Positions 25,331 to 34,500 of a DNA stretch of 64,000 bases are shown here, piece after piece. The first letter of the stretch is position 1, and every line of letters starts with the position of its first letter. The translations under genes and the position numbers were made by a program. The DNA lies in NCBI GenBank assembly GCA_963783145.1, contig CAWAMM010000004.1:248001-312000 (forward strand), in the 5' to 3' direction. This DNA comes from DATGKG01 sp963783145. GTDB lineage: Bacteria; Desulfobacterota; Binatia; Binatales; Binataceae. The notes below the pieces were generated by a model. That model made no database searches and had not been told where the DNA came from. It saw only the letters and a list, made by a program, of their open reading frames with translations.

Positions 25331-26821
25331 TCAACGGTTCAACGGGAGCGCGCTAGTGACTCCGGCGTGGGCCGCGATTAATGGCGAGGTGGGCGGTATG
25401 CTGAAATTGCCATGCTCGGGATCGGCCCACATCGGATTAGCCTCGATATCGGCGACATTTCCCGCATTCCTCCATCCCGACATGTTGGTGGCATTGTTGT
25501 TGATAAAGAAAATCGAGGAGGGTCCCCAGACATTGTGCGCAAAGCTCCCGCCTTGTTTCGCATCGACGACGGCATGTTGCGCGTTTGAGACCGCATTGTA
25601 ACGCACCATTGCCGGATGGAGCAGATAGAGTCCGGTCAGCACGTTGTAAATCGAGTTATTGAAGATCCGCGCGCCCGTGCTATCGACATCGATCTGGATT
25701 CCCGAGCCGCGTCCCGGCTTGGTTCCCGGGACGTTGTAAACGCGGTTGTTCTCGATGAGGCCGACCGTGCAGTATTCCTGGTAGATCGCATTGGTATCGA
25801 AGCTGTCGTGCACGAGGTTGCCGCGCACGATAACGCCGCTGGAGTTTTTCATATCGAGACCCGAATGGTTGAACTCGCTCACGTCGTTGTCGAGGAGTTG
25901 CGCGTTGTCCGCGTTCTGGCTGTTGATGCCATTGCCGTGGTTGCCGGTGAAGGAGATTCGGTTGTGTTCGAAAATCGGCGCGGTCGGCAGCTCGGTGTGC
26001 TGCGAATAATGGATGCCGTTGTGGTAGCTGCCATCGTCGATGTGGCCGGTGCCGGTTTGTGTCACCGTGCAGTTGCGCACCACGATCCCGCTGAAGCCGA
26101 CACCGCCTTCATCGTTGCTGAAAAAATACAGTCCTCCTCCGGCGGTGCGCTCGAAGGTGAGTCCATCGATGACGATATTGCTCTTCTCGCCGCCATCGCC
26201 AACCACGTTCATTCCGAAGTCGCGGGTTGCGGCCTCAATGGTGTGCGTACTCGGATCAGAACCGTCGGGCATCCATAGGGAGAGCTCTTTAGTCGTCGGA
26301 TCCCACATCCAACTACCCGGTTGTATCGTGCCTAATGCGCATGACCCGCTCGGCGCGCACATCGAATCGCGTGGGCAACATGCGTGAAAGAGTCCCCATC
26401 CGGGACCACCATCCAGATAAACATTGGCAGTCTTTTGCGCGTGAGCTGTATAGACGGCGCCTTCGGAGCGAGTCCATCCGTTGATGATGTCGCTGCCATT
26501 GATAATCGGTTGAGGGCCGTTCCCGTAGGCCGTGAACGTCAGCGGGTTTCCCGGTGCTCCGCCTCGGTGCGGCTGGATGGTTTCGCGCCACACGCCGCCA
26601 CGCCTGAGGTAGACAGTATCGCCGGGCTGGAACGCGAGGGCATTCACCTTCGCGATGGTGCGCCACGGAGCGCTCGGACTGGTGCCGGAATTCGCATCGT
26701 TCCCCGAGGGATCGACATAAAAGGATCGCGACTGCGCGCTCGCACCCGTCTGCATCGAGAGGAGGGCAAGGGCGGCTATGAGTATCGCAAGCGGATGCTG
26801 GGGTCTTCGAAGTTGGGGCAT
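25331..26821 (-). CDS. secreted right-handed parallel beta-helix protein
   Basis: This 496-residue exported protein has a signal peptide (ILIAALALLSMQTGASAQ) and then FYVDPSGNDANSGTSPSAPWRTI, the common opening of pectate-lyase-like beta-helix proteins. PbH1-like repeats follow (DGLTFERTAGGGLYFFSN, IVVRNCTVTQTGTGHI, IFEHNRISFTGNHGNGI, QLLDNDVSEFNHSGLDM). Relatives are polysaccharide lyases, epimerases or surface binders; no catalytic residues could be assigned. It is followed on the same strand only by the response regulator, and preceded by an O-antigen ligase, so a surface-glycan context is plausible. Confidence 0.85.
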   Translation of the reverse strand: MPQLRRPQHPLAILIAALALLSMQTGASAQSRSFYVDPSGNDANSGTSPSAPWRTIAKVNALAFQPGDTVYLRRGGVWRETIQPHRGGAPGNPLTFTAYGNGPQPIINGSDIINGWTRSEGAVYTAHAQKTANVYLDGGPGWGLFHACCPRDSMCAPSGSCALGTIQPGSWMWDPTTKELSLWMPDGSDPSTHTIEAATRDFGMNVVGDGGEKSNIVIDGLTFERTAGGGLYFFSNDEGGVGFSGIVVRNCTVTQTGTGHIDDGSYHNGIHYSQHTELPTAPIFEHNRISFTGNHGNGINSQNADNAQLLDNDVSEFNHSGLDMKNSSGVIVRGNLVHDSFDTNAIYQEYCTVGLIENNRVYNVPGTKPGRGSGIQIDVDSTGARIFNNSIYNVLTGLYLLHPAMVRYNAVSNAQHAVVDAKQGGSFAHNVWGPSSIFFINNNATNMSGWRNAGNVADIEANPMWADPEHGNFSIPPTSPLIAAHAGVTSALPLNR

Positions 26822-26878
26822 GACGAGGTTTTACGGGATTGAGGGTTAGGCCATGAAAGACGAAGGCCGAGAATTCTT

Positions 26879-28345
26879 CTAGACACGAACTGTTTGCAGC
26901 GCTGCGACTCCAGGCGGCATCAGGTCCAGGGCCTTCTGACGCGCCGCCTCCGCCTGCTCTTGTACCAACAATCGGTAGCGCTCGCCGACCGCCCAACCGA
27001 ACCCGAATAGAATCCCGACCATGCCGAGAAAATCGCCGATGGAGGCTTCCGACAGGTTATGCATCAAACAGGGGATCACGACCAGCAGCGCCAGCGGTTT
27101 GAGGTTCCACGGATCGTCGTTTTGGCGCATCACGAACCACCACGGCCGCAGCACGATAAAGAGCCAGAACAGTGTCGCAGGAAGCCCGACCCCGATCGCG
27201 TGATTGAGATAGCCGTTGTGCAGCGAGCTCTGCGCGCCCTCGTCCCAGGGGCCGTACCAGAGGGGAAAGTACTTGCTCTGAAAGATGGAGCCCGCGACTT
27301 CGTATCCGTAACCGAAAAGCGGACGGCTTTTGATCTCCTGGATGACGTAGGCCCACATGTCGGTACGGCCGGTCAGCGTTGTGACATCGCCGCGGCCGGT
27401 ATATTCGCTGATGTTGTGCCCCAAGAGAGGTAACGCCGCGATCGCCAGCACCCCGGCGCCGGCCAGCAGCAGGATTCCGCGCAGTCGATAGCGCCATAGA
27501 ATGTAGCAAACGATCCCGACGGCGAGCGCTACGATCGGCGTGCGAGAGTCCGCGAGCCCTGCCTCTCCCACCGCAAGAAGTGCGATCAGGCCGAGCCATT
27601 TCTTGCGGCGCGGGTCGAAGCGGTTCCAAAAGGCCAACGTCGGGCCGACGGTGATTAGCATCAGCCCGCCGACGTCGTTGGGATTGCTGAGCAACCCGCG
27701 GAAGCGTTCGACCTGCTGGTTCACCGTGTAAATGTCGGGGATATCCCAGGTGATGCTGCGCGGTAGCGCCACTGCCGAGAGCGCCAGGATTACCACAAAG
27801 AAGCCACACCCCATGATGAACCGCTCGATCAGACGGGCGACATCGTCGCCGTCCTTGAGCTCAAAAACGATCGTGGCCATCGCGCAGAAGACCAACGTCG
27901 CGTCGAGGAGACGCGCGATCGAGAACTCGGGCGCCAATGAGTATGACACTGTGAGGAGTGCCCAGCCGAAATAGATCGAATAGAGTCCGAAGCCACCACG
28001 GCGATAGCATCCTGAGCGCCACATGATCGGTACGCAGGGCGCGCAAAACAGGATGACCAAGCCATAGTGAAACGCGGCGCGAGGGGCGCCCGCAAGGAAG
28101 AGGCTGCTGACGAAAATCGCGATCATAACCAGCGGCACAATCAGCCATTGCCGATCCATCCGCGTCAACGCCGACGCCTTATAAACGCCGATCGCGCCTG
28201 CTACGCCTGCAATCGCCAGAGCCGGATAGTACGAACCGCCGTTGAGGATATAGAGGATGAGTAGTGCGCCGATTCCCGCCGCCGCCAACAAGAGGCCGCG
28301 CCGCGGCGCCTCGGGAGTTCCTAACAATAGATTAGAATGCGCCAT
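26879..28345 (-). CDS. O-antigen ligase/polymerase family membrane protein (Wzy_C)
   Basis: This 488-residue polytopic protein has about ten to twelve hydrophobic segments and a large periplasmic loop. Family marks are LLSNPNDVGGLM, ADSRTPIVAL, TLTGRTDMWAYVIQEIKSRPLFGYGYE and SLHNGYLNHAIGVGLPA. The SRTPIV and HN features match Wzy_C/WaaL-type enzymes that join or polymerise undecaprenyl-linked glycans at the outer face of the inner membrane. Ligase and polymerase cannot be separated by sequence alone. GGGAGCGCGGCGTA precedes the ATG. Confidence 0.85.
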   Translation of the reverse strand: MAHSNLLLGTPEAPRRGLLLAAAGIGALLILYILNGGSYYPALAIAGVAGAIGVYKASALTRMDRQWLIVPLVMIAIFVSSLFLAGAPRAAFHYGLVILFCAPCVPIMWRSGCYRRGGFGLYSIYFGWALLTVSYSLAPEFSIARLLDATLVFCAMATIVFELKDGDDVARLIERFIMGCGFFVVILALSAVALPRSITWDIPDIYTVNQQVERFRGLLSNPNDVGGLMLITVGPTLAFWNRFDPRRKKWLGLIALLAVGEAGLADSRTPIVALAVGIVCYILWRYRLRGILLLAGAGVLAIAALPLLGHNISEYTGRGDVTTLTGRTDMWAYVIQEIKSRPLFGYGYEVAGSIFQSKYFPLWYGPWDEGAQSSLHNGYLNHAIGVGLPATLFWLFIVLRPWWFVMRQNDDPWNLKPLALLVVIPCLMHNLSEASIGDFLGMVGILFGFGWAVGERYRLLVQEQAEAARQKALDLMPPGVAALQTVRV

Positions 28346-28553
28346 TACGCCGCGCTCCCAGCGATGCGTTCACGATTTTGACGGTCGGCGGAGGAGAATA
28401 TTTGCGGGCGGGCAACGCGTCTCTCCACAACACAAGAGATTTTGGCCGTCAGCTTCGCGCTGCGAACGCAAGGGAGGCCTGCATTTAAAGGTTACCAACC
28501 GATGGATGCGAATCAATATGTCGGAAACTTTGCGGTTTCGGATCGAGGAAGTG

Positions 28554-28600
28554 TTCCCCTCGATTCCGCTTCGTAACAGGGGAACGGATCAGGGGTTAGG
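28554..28600. repeat. diverged dispersed repeat overlapping the HxlR gene end
   Basis: TTCCCCTCG ... CAGGGGAA followed by TCAGGGGTTAGG, a diverged relative of the 13394-13432 repeat. Read on the reverse strand, CCTAACCCCTGA supplies the final Pro-Asn-Pro codons and stop of the HxlR gene. Confidence 0.6.
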
Positions 28601-29044
28601 CCGCTTCGATCTCCCAACCTTCAACCGGCGTACATCGAGATGCTGGCCGGTATTTTCGTCGATTACCAGCGGTCTAACTTCCTTCTCGGTTTCGCGATCG
28701 TACAGCGCCAATGGCGAACCTTTTTCTCCCCATAGCCAGTCACTGCCCCATCGCCACATCGCGGCGAGGACCCCCCAAAACGCGCGTCCCTTTTCTGTCA
28801 GGCGATATTCATAGCGGGGCGGATGCTCCTCATATAGGACTTTGTCTAGAAGGCCCTCCTCGACCAGCCGGTCCAGGCGCTTGGAGAGCACCGCGCGCGG
28901 AACGCGCAGCGCGCGTTGAAAGTCTTCGAAGCGACGGCGTCCGAGGAACGCCTCGCGCATCACCAGCGGCGTCCACCAGTCGCCGACCAGATCGGTCGTG
29001 CGGGCGATAGGGCAGGGCCATCGATCGAAGCGGGTTCGTCGCAT
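28589..29044 (-). CDS. HxlR-family transcriptional regulator
   Basis: This 151-residue winged-helix protein has the HxlR core CPIARTTDLVGDWWTPLVMREAF, the recognition region FEDFQRALRVPRAVLSKRLDRL and the wing PPRYEYRLTEKGRAF. HxlR regulators sense electrophiles, redox state or small molecules. Its ATG overlaps the stop of the molybdopterin oxidoreductase by one base (TGATG), so the two are co-translated and autoregulation is likely. A 40-bp dyad element lies just upstream of that operon and again at 51471-51510, the best operator candidate. The last residues come from a dispersed repeat. Confidence 0.9.
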   Translation of the reverse strand: MRRTRFDRWPCPIARTTDLVGDWWTPLVMREAFLGRRRFEDFQRALRVPRAVLSKRLDRLVEEGLLDKVLYEEHPPRYEYRLTEKGRAFWGVLAAMWRWGSDWLWGEKGSPLALYDRETEKEVRPLVIDENTGQHLDVRRLKVGRSKRPNP

Positions 29045-31311
29045 CAGGCGATCGCCTCGATGCGCGCGGGGACGTGTTTGTGAAATGGCGTGCCCGCGAG
29101 CCAGTCGCGATGTTCTGACGCGGTTAGCTCATTCGCTGGAACCCCGTTAACGACGGTGTGACCGTGCGCATCGGGATATTCGAGCCCGCCTCCATTGGGT
29201 AGCGAAACATGACCGGGCTGGAGGCGATCGCTGACCTCGACCACGGCTTCAGCGCTGCCACGGCCGGTAGTGATACGCACCCGGCCGCCGCTGGCGACGC
29301 CGAGCGATTGCGCATCTGCGGGACTCATCCGCAACGCGCCGGCACGATCCTTCGCGCGCCATTCGGGATTGCGAACGATAGTGTTAGCGGTCGAGGAGCG
29401 CCGCTCGCCCGCCATCAAAATGAACGGGAAGTTTGGATTGTTCTCCGGCTTCTCGGTGGCCAGCGATTTCAGTTCCTCGATCAGCTCAGGAATGTCGAGG
29501 TGGATGCGACGGTCGGGTGTCTTCACACGGCGCCAGGTCTCGTCGTAATCATCGACCGAGAACGTCACGCCATCACGGCCGTTGAAAAGCGCCTCGAACA
29601 GGGCATTGCCGAGTTCCGGACCTTCTCCGGAAAAGCCGGCGCGCCGGATCGCATCGGGATAAGTCATTGCGCAAGTCTGCGCGGCGCCCCACATAATCGC
29701 CGCGACCTCGTTGCCCTTGCCGAGAGTGGGACCAAGGGTCTCATAGAGCACGATGGGCGTCAGACTTCCGAGCACGGGATTGTTCGAGGTCGCCTGAAGG
29801 AATGCCACCGCATATTCGGAACGTCCCTGCGCGGCGGCCGCGTGCAGCGGCGCGAGGTCCTCATCCTTGAGCACACCCATTGCGCGAACCAGGCGGCGAT
29901 GGATTTCCGCCTCGGACAGCGTGCTCGGGAGCGGCTCGATGATCGGAGCGCGGAGATGGAAGTAGTTGTTGGGAAACTCGCTGGAGAAAAATGTCGCTTC
30001 CCATTTTTCATACTGCGAAGACGCTGGCAGCACATAATGAGCGTGGCGCGCGCTCTCGGTCATCGCGACATCGATCGCGACCACGGTGTCGAGCGAATCG
30101 ATCGCCTCGCGCATCCGGCGGCTGTCGGCGAGCGAATGCAATGGGTTGGCGCTTTCGATGATCATCGCGCGAAAGCGTTGCGGATGGTCGGTCAGGATTT
30201 CATCGGGAATGACGTTGCAGGGAACCATCCCGCCGATAATGCGATGGCCTCCGACCGGGCTGCGGCGATCCTTGATCACGTCGCCGAAGAGCTTGCCCAT
30301 GCCGGTGTGCAGGTTCATCGCGCCCTTGCGGCCGAAGTTTCCGGTGATACAGAAAATCAGTTTTTCGAGGTACGAATTGAGTGTGCTGTGTGGCGACATC
30401 TCGATGCCGAGATCCTCGAGCACCGAGACGCTGGAGGAGCGCGCGATTCGCCGCGCGACCTCGCGCACCAGCTCCTCGGACAAACCCGCGCGCGCGCAGT
30501 AATCTGCTACCGGGATCTGACGCAAAGCATCGAACAGGTCGGCGCCGCCGGTCGCATGCTCGCGCAGAAAATCATGCGCGAGGAGGTCCTCCTCCACCAT
30601 CACCGCAAGTATCGCGCTGAGACAAAACGCATCGGTACCCGGTCGCAACTGGAGATGATAGTCGGCGAGCTCGGCGGTCTCGGTCCGGCGCGGATCGATC
30701 ACGATCAGCGCGCGGTTCGGATCGGCGGAAATCTTGCGCAGCGTCGGGCGGGCACTCTGGAAGCCATGCGACTGCCATGGATTCTTGCCCACGAATACCG
30801 CGACCTCGGCGTGCTCGAAGTTAGGCGAGGGACGTCCACCGGTGAGGCGGCCCTCGACCCAGAACTCGCCGGTTTTTTCCTGCGCTAGCGCATTGGAGGC
30901 ATATACAGCGCCGAGTGCGCGGCGCGTCGCGGTGCTGTATGCGCCGCACAGATGGTTCCCTTGTCCGCCGCCACCATAATAGAAGATGCTTGCGCCGCCG
31001 AACCGATCGCGCACTTGCATCAGGCGCGCGGCGACTTCGGCAATCGCGGTATCCCAATCGATCTTTTCGAAGCTCCCATCGGCGCGCCGCCGCAGTGGCG
31101 AGTCGAGCCGGTCCTTTCCGCTCTGGTAGTAGTCGATGCGCTGAGCCTTTTCGCATGCGTAGCCGTGCGAGGCGACATGGTCCTTGTTGCCGCGCACCCG
31201 GGTGATGCGCCGCCCCTCGACTTTGACCTCCAGGCCGCAATTCACGCTGCAAAGGATGCAGGCAGTCTTTTCCCAACCATCGCTCATTCGTGCTGATGAA
31301 TTCTCGCTCAC
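29044..31311 (-). CDS. molybdopterin-dependent oxidoreductase (DMSO reductase/formate dehydrogenase family)
   Basis: This 755-residue bis-MGD enzyme has an N-terminal 4Fe-4S site Cys18-x2-Cys21-x3-Cys25-x27-Cys53 (ACILCSVNCG ... GYACEKA), then the molybdopterin-binding body (VFVGKNPWQSHGFQ, IVIDPRRTETAELADYHLQLRPG) and the C-terminal dinucleotide-binding domain (LRMSPADAQSLGVASGGRV). No Tat signal is visible, so it is probably cytoplasmic. Substrate is unknown; there are no electron-transfer subunits alongside. GTG 31311 has a near-perfect GGAGGATC ribosome-binding site. It forms an operon with HxlR. Confidence 0.9.
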   Translation of the reverse strand: MSENSSARMSDGWEKTACILCSVNCGLEVKVEGRRITRVRGNKDHVASHGYACEKAQRIDYYQSGKDRLDSPLRRRADGSFEKIDWDTAIAEVAARLMQVRDRFGGASIFYYGGGGQGNHLCGAYSTATRRALGAVYASNALAQEKTGEFWVEGRLTGGRPSPNFEHAEVAVFVGKNPWQSHGFQSARPTLRKISADPNRALIVIDPRRTETAELADYHLQLRPGTDAFCLSAILAVMVEEDLLAHDFLREHATGGADLFDALRQIPVADYCARAGLSEELVREVARRIARSSSVSVLEDLGIEMSPHSTLNSYLEKLIFCITGNFGRKGAMNLHTGMGKLFGDVIKDRRSPVGGHRIIGGMVPCNVIPDEILTDHPQRFRAMIIESANPLHSLADSRRMREAIDSLDTVVAIDVAMTESARHAHYVLPASSQYEKWEATFFSSEFPNNYFHLRAPIIEPLPSTLSEAEIHRRLVRAMGVLKDEDLAPLHAAAAQGRSEYAVAFLQATSNNPVLGSLTPIVLYETLGPTLGKGNEVAAIMWGAAQTCAMTYPDAIRRAGFSGEGPELGNALFEALFNGRDGVTFSVDDYDETWRRVKTPDRRIHLDIPELIEELKSLATEKPENNPNFPFILMAGERRSSTANTIVRNPEWRAKDRAGALRMSPADAQSLGVASGGRVRITTGRGSAEAVVEVSDRLQPGHVSLPNGGGLEYPDAHGHTVVNGVPANELTASEHRDWLAGTPFHKHVPARIEAIA

Positions 31312-31327
31312 GATGATCCTCCACTAC

Positions 31328-31367
31328 AGTTCATCAAGCGAACTACTGAGTTCAACAAGAGAATGGA
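31328..31367. promoter_or_regulatory. 40-bp operator candidate, copy 1
   Basis: It begins AGTTC-ATCAAGC-GAACT (dyad) and continues CTGAGTTCAACAAGAGAA. It is identical at 39 of 40 positions to 51471-51510. It lies 17-56 bases before the molybdopterin gene start. On the reverse strand, TTGAAC and AACTGT 18 bases apart form a promoter that the dyad overlaps. Likely an HxlR binding site (inference). Confidence 0.6.
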
Positions 31368-31452
31368 CCATCTCCTGCCGAGACGCAAGCCAAAGGAGGA
31401 GTGCCGGCGACGGCGTCAGTAAGACTTGATTCGACGCATCGCGAAAACAATC

Positions 31453-31493
31453 ATCCGCCGCGCCATTCGAATGTGTCGAATGCCGCGGCGGAT
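31453..31493 (-). terminator. hairpin terminator of the first CSLREA gene
   Basis: ATCCGCCGC-CATTCGA ... TCGAATG-GCGGCGGAT forms a long near-perfect stem 40 bp after the CSLREA stop. On the reverse strand it is followed by TTGTTTTC. Confidence 0.65.
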
Positions 31494-31532
31494 GCGGATC
31501 GGCTAAGTCGCCCTCTCCCAGGTGACGCTATT

Positions 31533-34500
31533 TTACGGGCCTGGGATCAACAACACCGCCTGCGCGGTGAGCACCACCGAGCCACTGCCGGTCGCACTGG
31601 CGTTAAAGGTCGGCGATGCGTCGCCCTGGAAGGGCGCGGCAAGCTCACCGAATGCCAGCGTGAAGCCCTCCTTCGATGATCGATCGTTGGTGAGTTGACG
31701 GATCGCGTTGGCTTCAGCGATGGTGGGGGCGCTGAAGTTCTGCGCGCCATAGAAGTAGACCTGCAGTTCGCCGTTGTGCGCCGGCGTCAGCGAAGGCGCC
31801 GCGGCGAGGGCCGGGCTGCCGGACCCGGTTGCTCCGGATGACCGGTCGATGGGCGATGCTGATACGCCGCTCCAGGCCCCCATCACCCCCGCAGCATATT
31901 GCGGAGAGATGCTCCAATTGTAGGAGCCGGGTTCGCTCGCGGCGATCTTGTAGTAGAGCCATGAAGTCATCTGGTTGCCGCCGCTGCTTAGCGAGTCATG
32001 TCTTAGGAAGTTCCAGCCGCCGGGTATCGAGGGCACGTTGGTGCCGCTCCCATCGTAGACCACGATCTGGGTGAGTAGCAGGTCGCCCGAGGCAACTCCC
32101 GACGGCACCCCGACGGTTATGGTGCCAATCGGACTGCCACTGTCGGTTAGCGGGCCCGCGTTCACGAACGCGATCGATGAGACCGGGGTCGCGGTCGGAG
32201 TCGAGGTCGGCGGAACCGGGGTCCGGGTGGGGGTAGCTGTCGAAGTCGGAGTCGGGGTCATGGTCGGCGTCAGGATGGGCGTGCCGGTTATCGTTGCGGT
32301 AGGCGGAGTTCCCGCCGGGATCAGCAGGACCGCCTGTGCGGTGAGCACTGGAAAGCCGCCCACTCCCGAATTCGAGCTGGCAGGGTAAGTCGGCGACGCA
32401 GTCCCGCCGGCGGGCGCGGCCAGGTCGCCGTAGGCCAGGGTGAAGCCTTCCTTTGACGACATGTCATCGGCGCGGGAATTTATCGGGGGCGACGACTCGG
32501 TGATGAAGGGCGCCGCGAAATTCTGCGAGCCGTAAAAGTAGACCTGCAACTCGCCGTTAGCAAACGGGGTCAGGGAGGGGGCCGCTTGGACCACTGGATT
32601 GACACCCCCGGCGACCGCGCCGGAAGTCTGATCGATCGGCGACGGTGCCGCTCCGCGCCAATCGCCCATCAGCCCGGCTGCGTATTGCGCCGCGATGGTC
32701 CAGGTATAGCTCGCGGGTTCGCCGCCCAGGGAGACCTTATAGTAGATCCACGAGGTCATCTTGTTCCCGATCATCACTGAGTCATGGCGCAGGAGGTGCC
32801 AGCCCGAGGGAGCGGTGGGAACGTTGCTTCCGCTCCCGTCGTAGACCACGATCTGTGCGATCATGACGTCGCCCGCCTGAATGCCGCCGGCCACCGTCGG
32901 CACCGGTACCACCACGTTGGTTACCGGGTTGCTGGAGTCAAACAGCCCGCCAGTTGCTTCGAAAATGATCGGCGACGACGGCTGCGCCGTCGGCGTCGAG
33001 GTAGGAGTCGCGGTTGCGGTGGCGGTGGAGGTCGGGGTCGCGGTCGGGGTCGCGGTAGCTGTAACTCCCGTAAAAGTCATGGTGGGAGTTGACGTCGGTG
33101 TAACTGACGGCGTGCTAGTAGCCGTGGAAGTCGGAGTCACGCTCGCGGTCGGAGTCGGCGAAGGTGTCGCGGTCTGAGTCACCGTTGACGTGGGGGTTGA
33201 GGTTGGGGTTGACGTGGGTGTTGGTGTCGAGCTTGCCGACGGAGACACCGAGCCGGTGGGCGTAGGCGTCGGGGTCGGGAGGATGTTGCCGGACTCGAAC
33301 GCGCCGACGTCGCAAGCTGGATTGATGTTATTTATATCTTCGCGGTCAGGACGCGGAGCGCCGCGCTGGTCAGTGCTTGGACAAAGTTCGATGCTGATCG
33401 GGACTGCGTCGATTGCGGGACTGGTCGATTGAAGTGCGATAGTGAAGGTCGGACCGCCATTGTCCTGCAAGCCTGCGGGGTCCAGCAGAGGATCGACATT
33501 GTCTCCCAAGGTCTGGCCTTGGGCGCCTGTGCTGGTGCCCAGGTCGCAGGTGTCGTCGTCGGAGATATCGAAGCTCTGTTTATTAAAGGGCCCCCCGGAA
33601 CAATTACCCGCGTCGCCACTGTCGGTGAATATGTCACCAAAGATCTCTGAGGCGCCACTTGAGAGGTTGATGGCGCCGCCGTTTCCGCTGCTGGTGTTTT
33701 TCTTGAAGGTGCTGAAGAAAACCTGGATTAAGCTGTCACCTCCGTTGAAAATTCCACCGCCATTACCTGCGCTGTTTTTATCGAAGGTGGAGTTTGTTAC
33801 GCTAATGGCAATGCCAGAGGGAGAGCTATTGTTATTAAAGATCCCACCGCCTTTCGAGGCGCTGTTGTTCGCCACCGTGCTCTGCGACAAGTTTAGCTCT
33901 GCACTGTCAGCGTTAAAAATCGCACCGCCCTTTCCCGATGCAGTGTTATCGGATAGCGTACAGTTGCTGACCATCAGACTGCCATTATTGCTTATCCCGC
34001 CGCCGTCGACACCGCTGTTGCCATCAGCGATGGTCAAATTATTCAAGTTCAGAGTTGCACCGGAGTTTACGTGCATCACCTGAAATGAATTTGCACCATC
34101 AATGGTGATAGCTTCCCCACTTCCGTTAATCGAGGCACTACCGGTGAATGCCGGAAGCGTGCTGCCCAAAGTTATCTGGCCACTGACGCTGAAGACGATT
34201 GCGCTACTCATGGCACAATCGCCGTCGGTCGTGTCCGCATCGGCGTTGGCGTTATTGATTGCCTCGCGCAAAGTACATAACCCGTCACCCGCAATGGCGT
34301 TGTCGGCGAGCGAATTAACCACACTCGCGGAAAATTCGTACGCGCCGACATCGCAGGCCGCTACCGGGGTGACGATACTCGAGTCGGGCCGGGGAAGACC
34401 GCGCTGATCGGTCAGCGGACAAAGCCCGATTGGCACCGCATCGATCGCAGGACTGTTCCATTGAAGCGCGACAGTTTGGGTCGGCCCTCCATTGTTCTGC

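Noticed and set aside
29209..30888. Long forward open frame (about 560 codons) opposite the molybdopterin gene
   Set aside because: Composition is Arg/His/Asp-rich with no family resemblance. The reverse strand carries clear catalytic motifs, so this is a high-GC antisense artefact.
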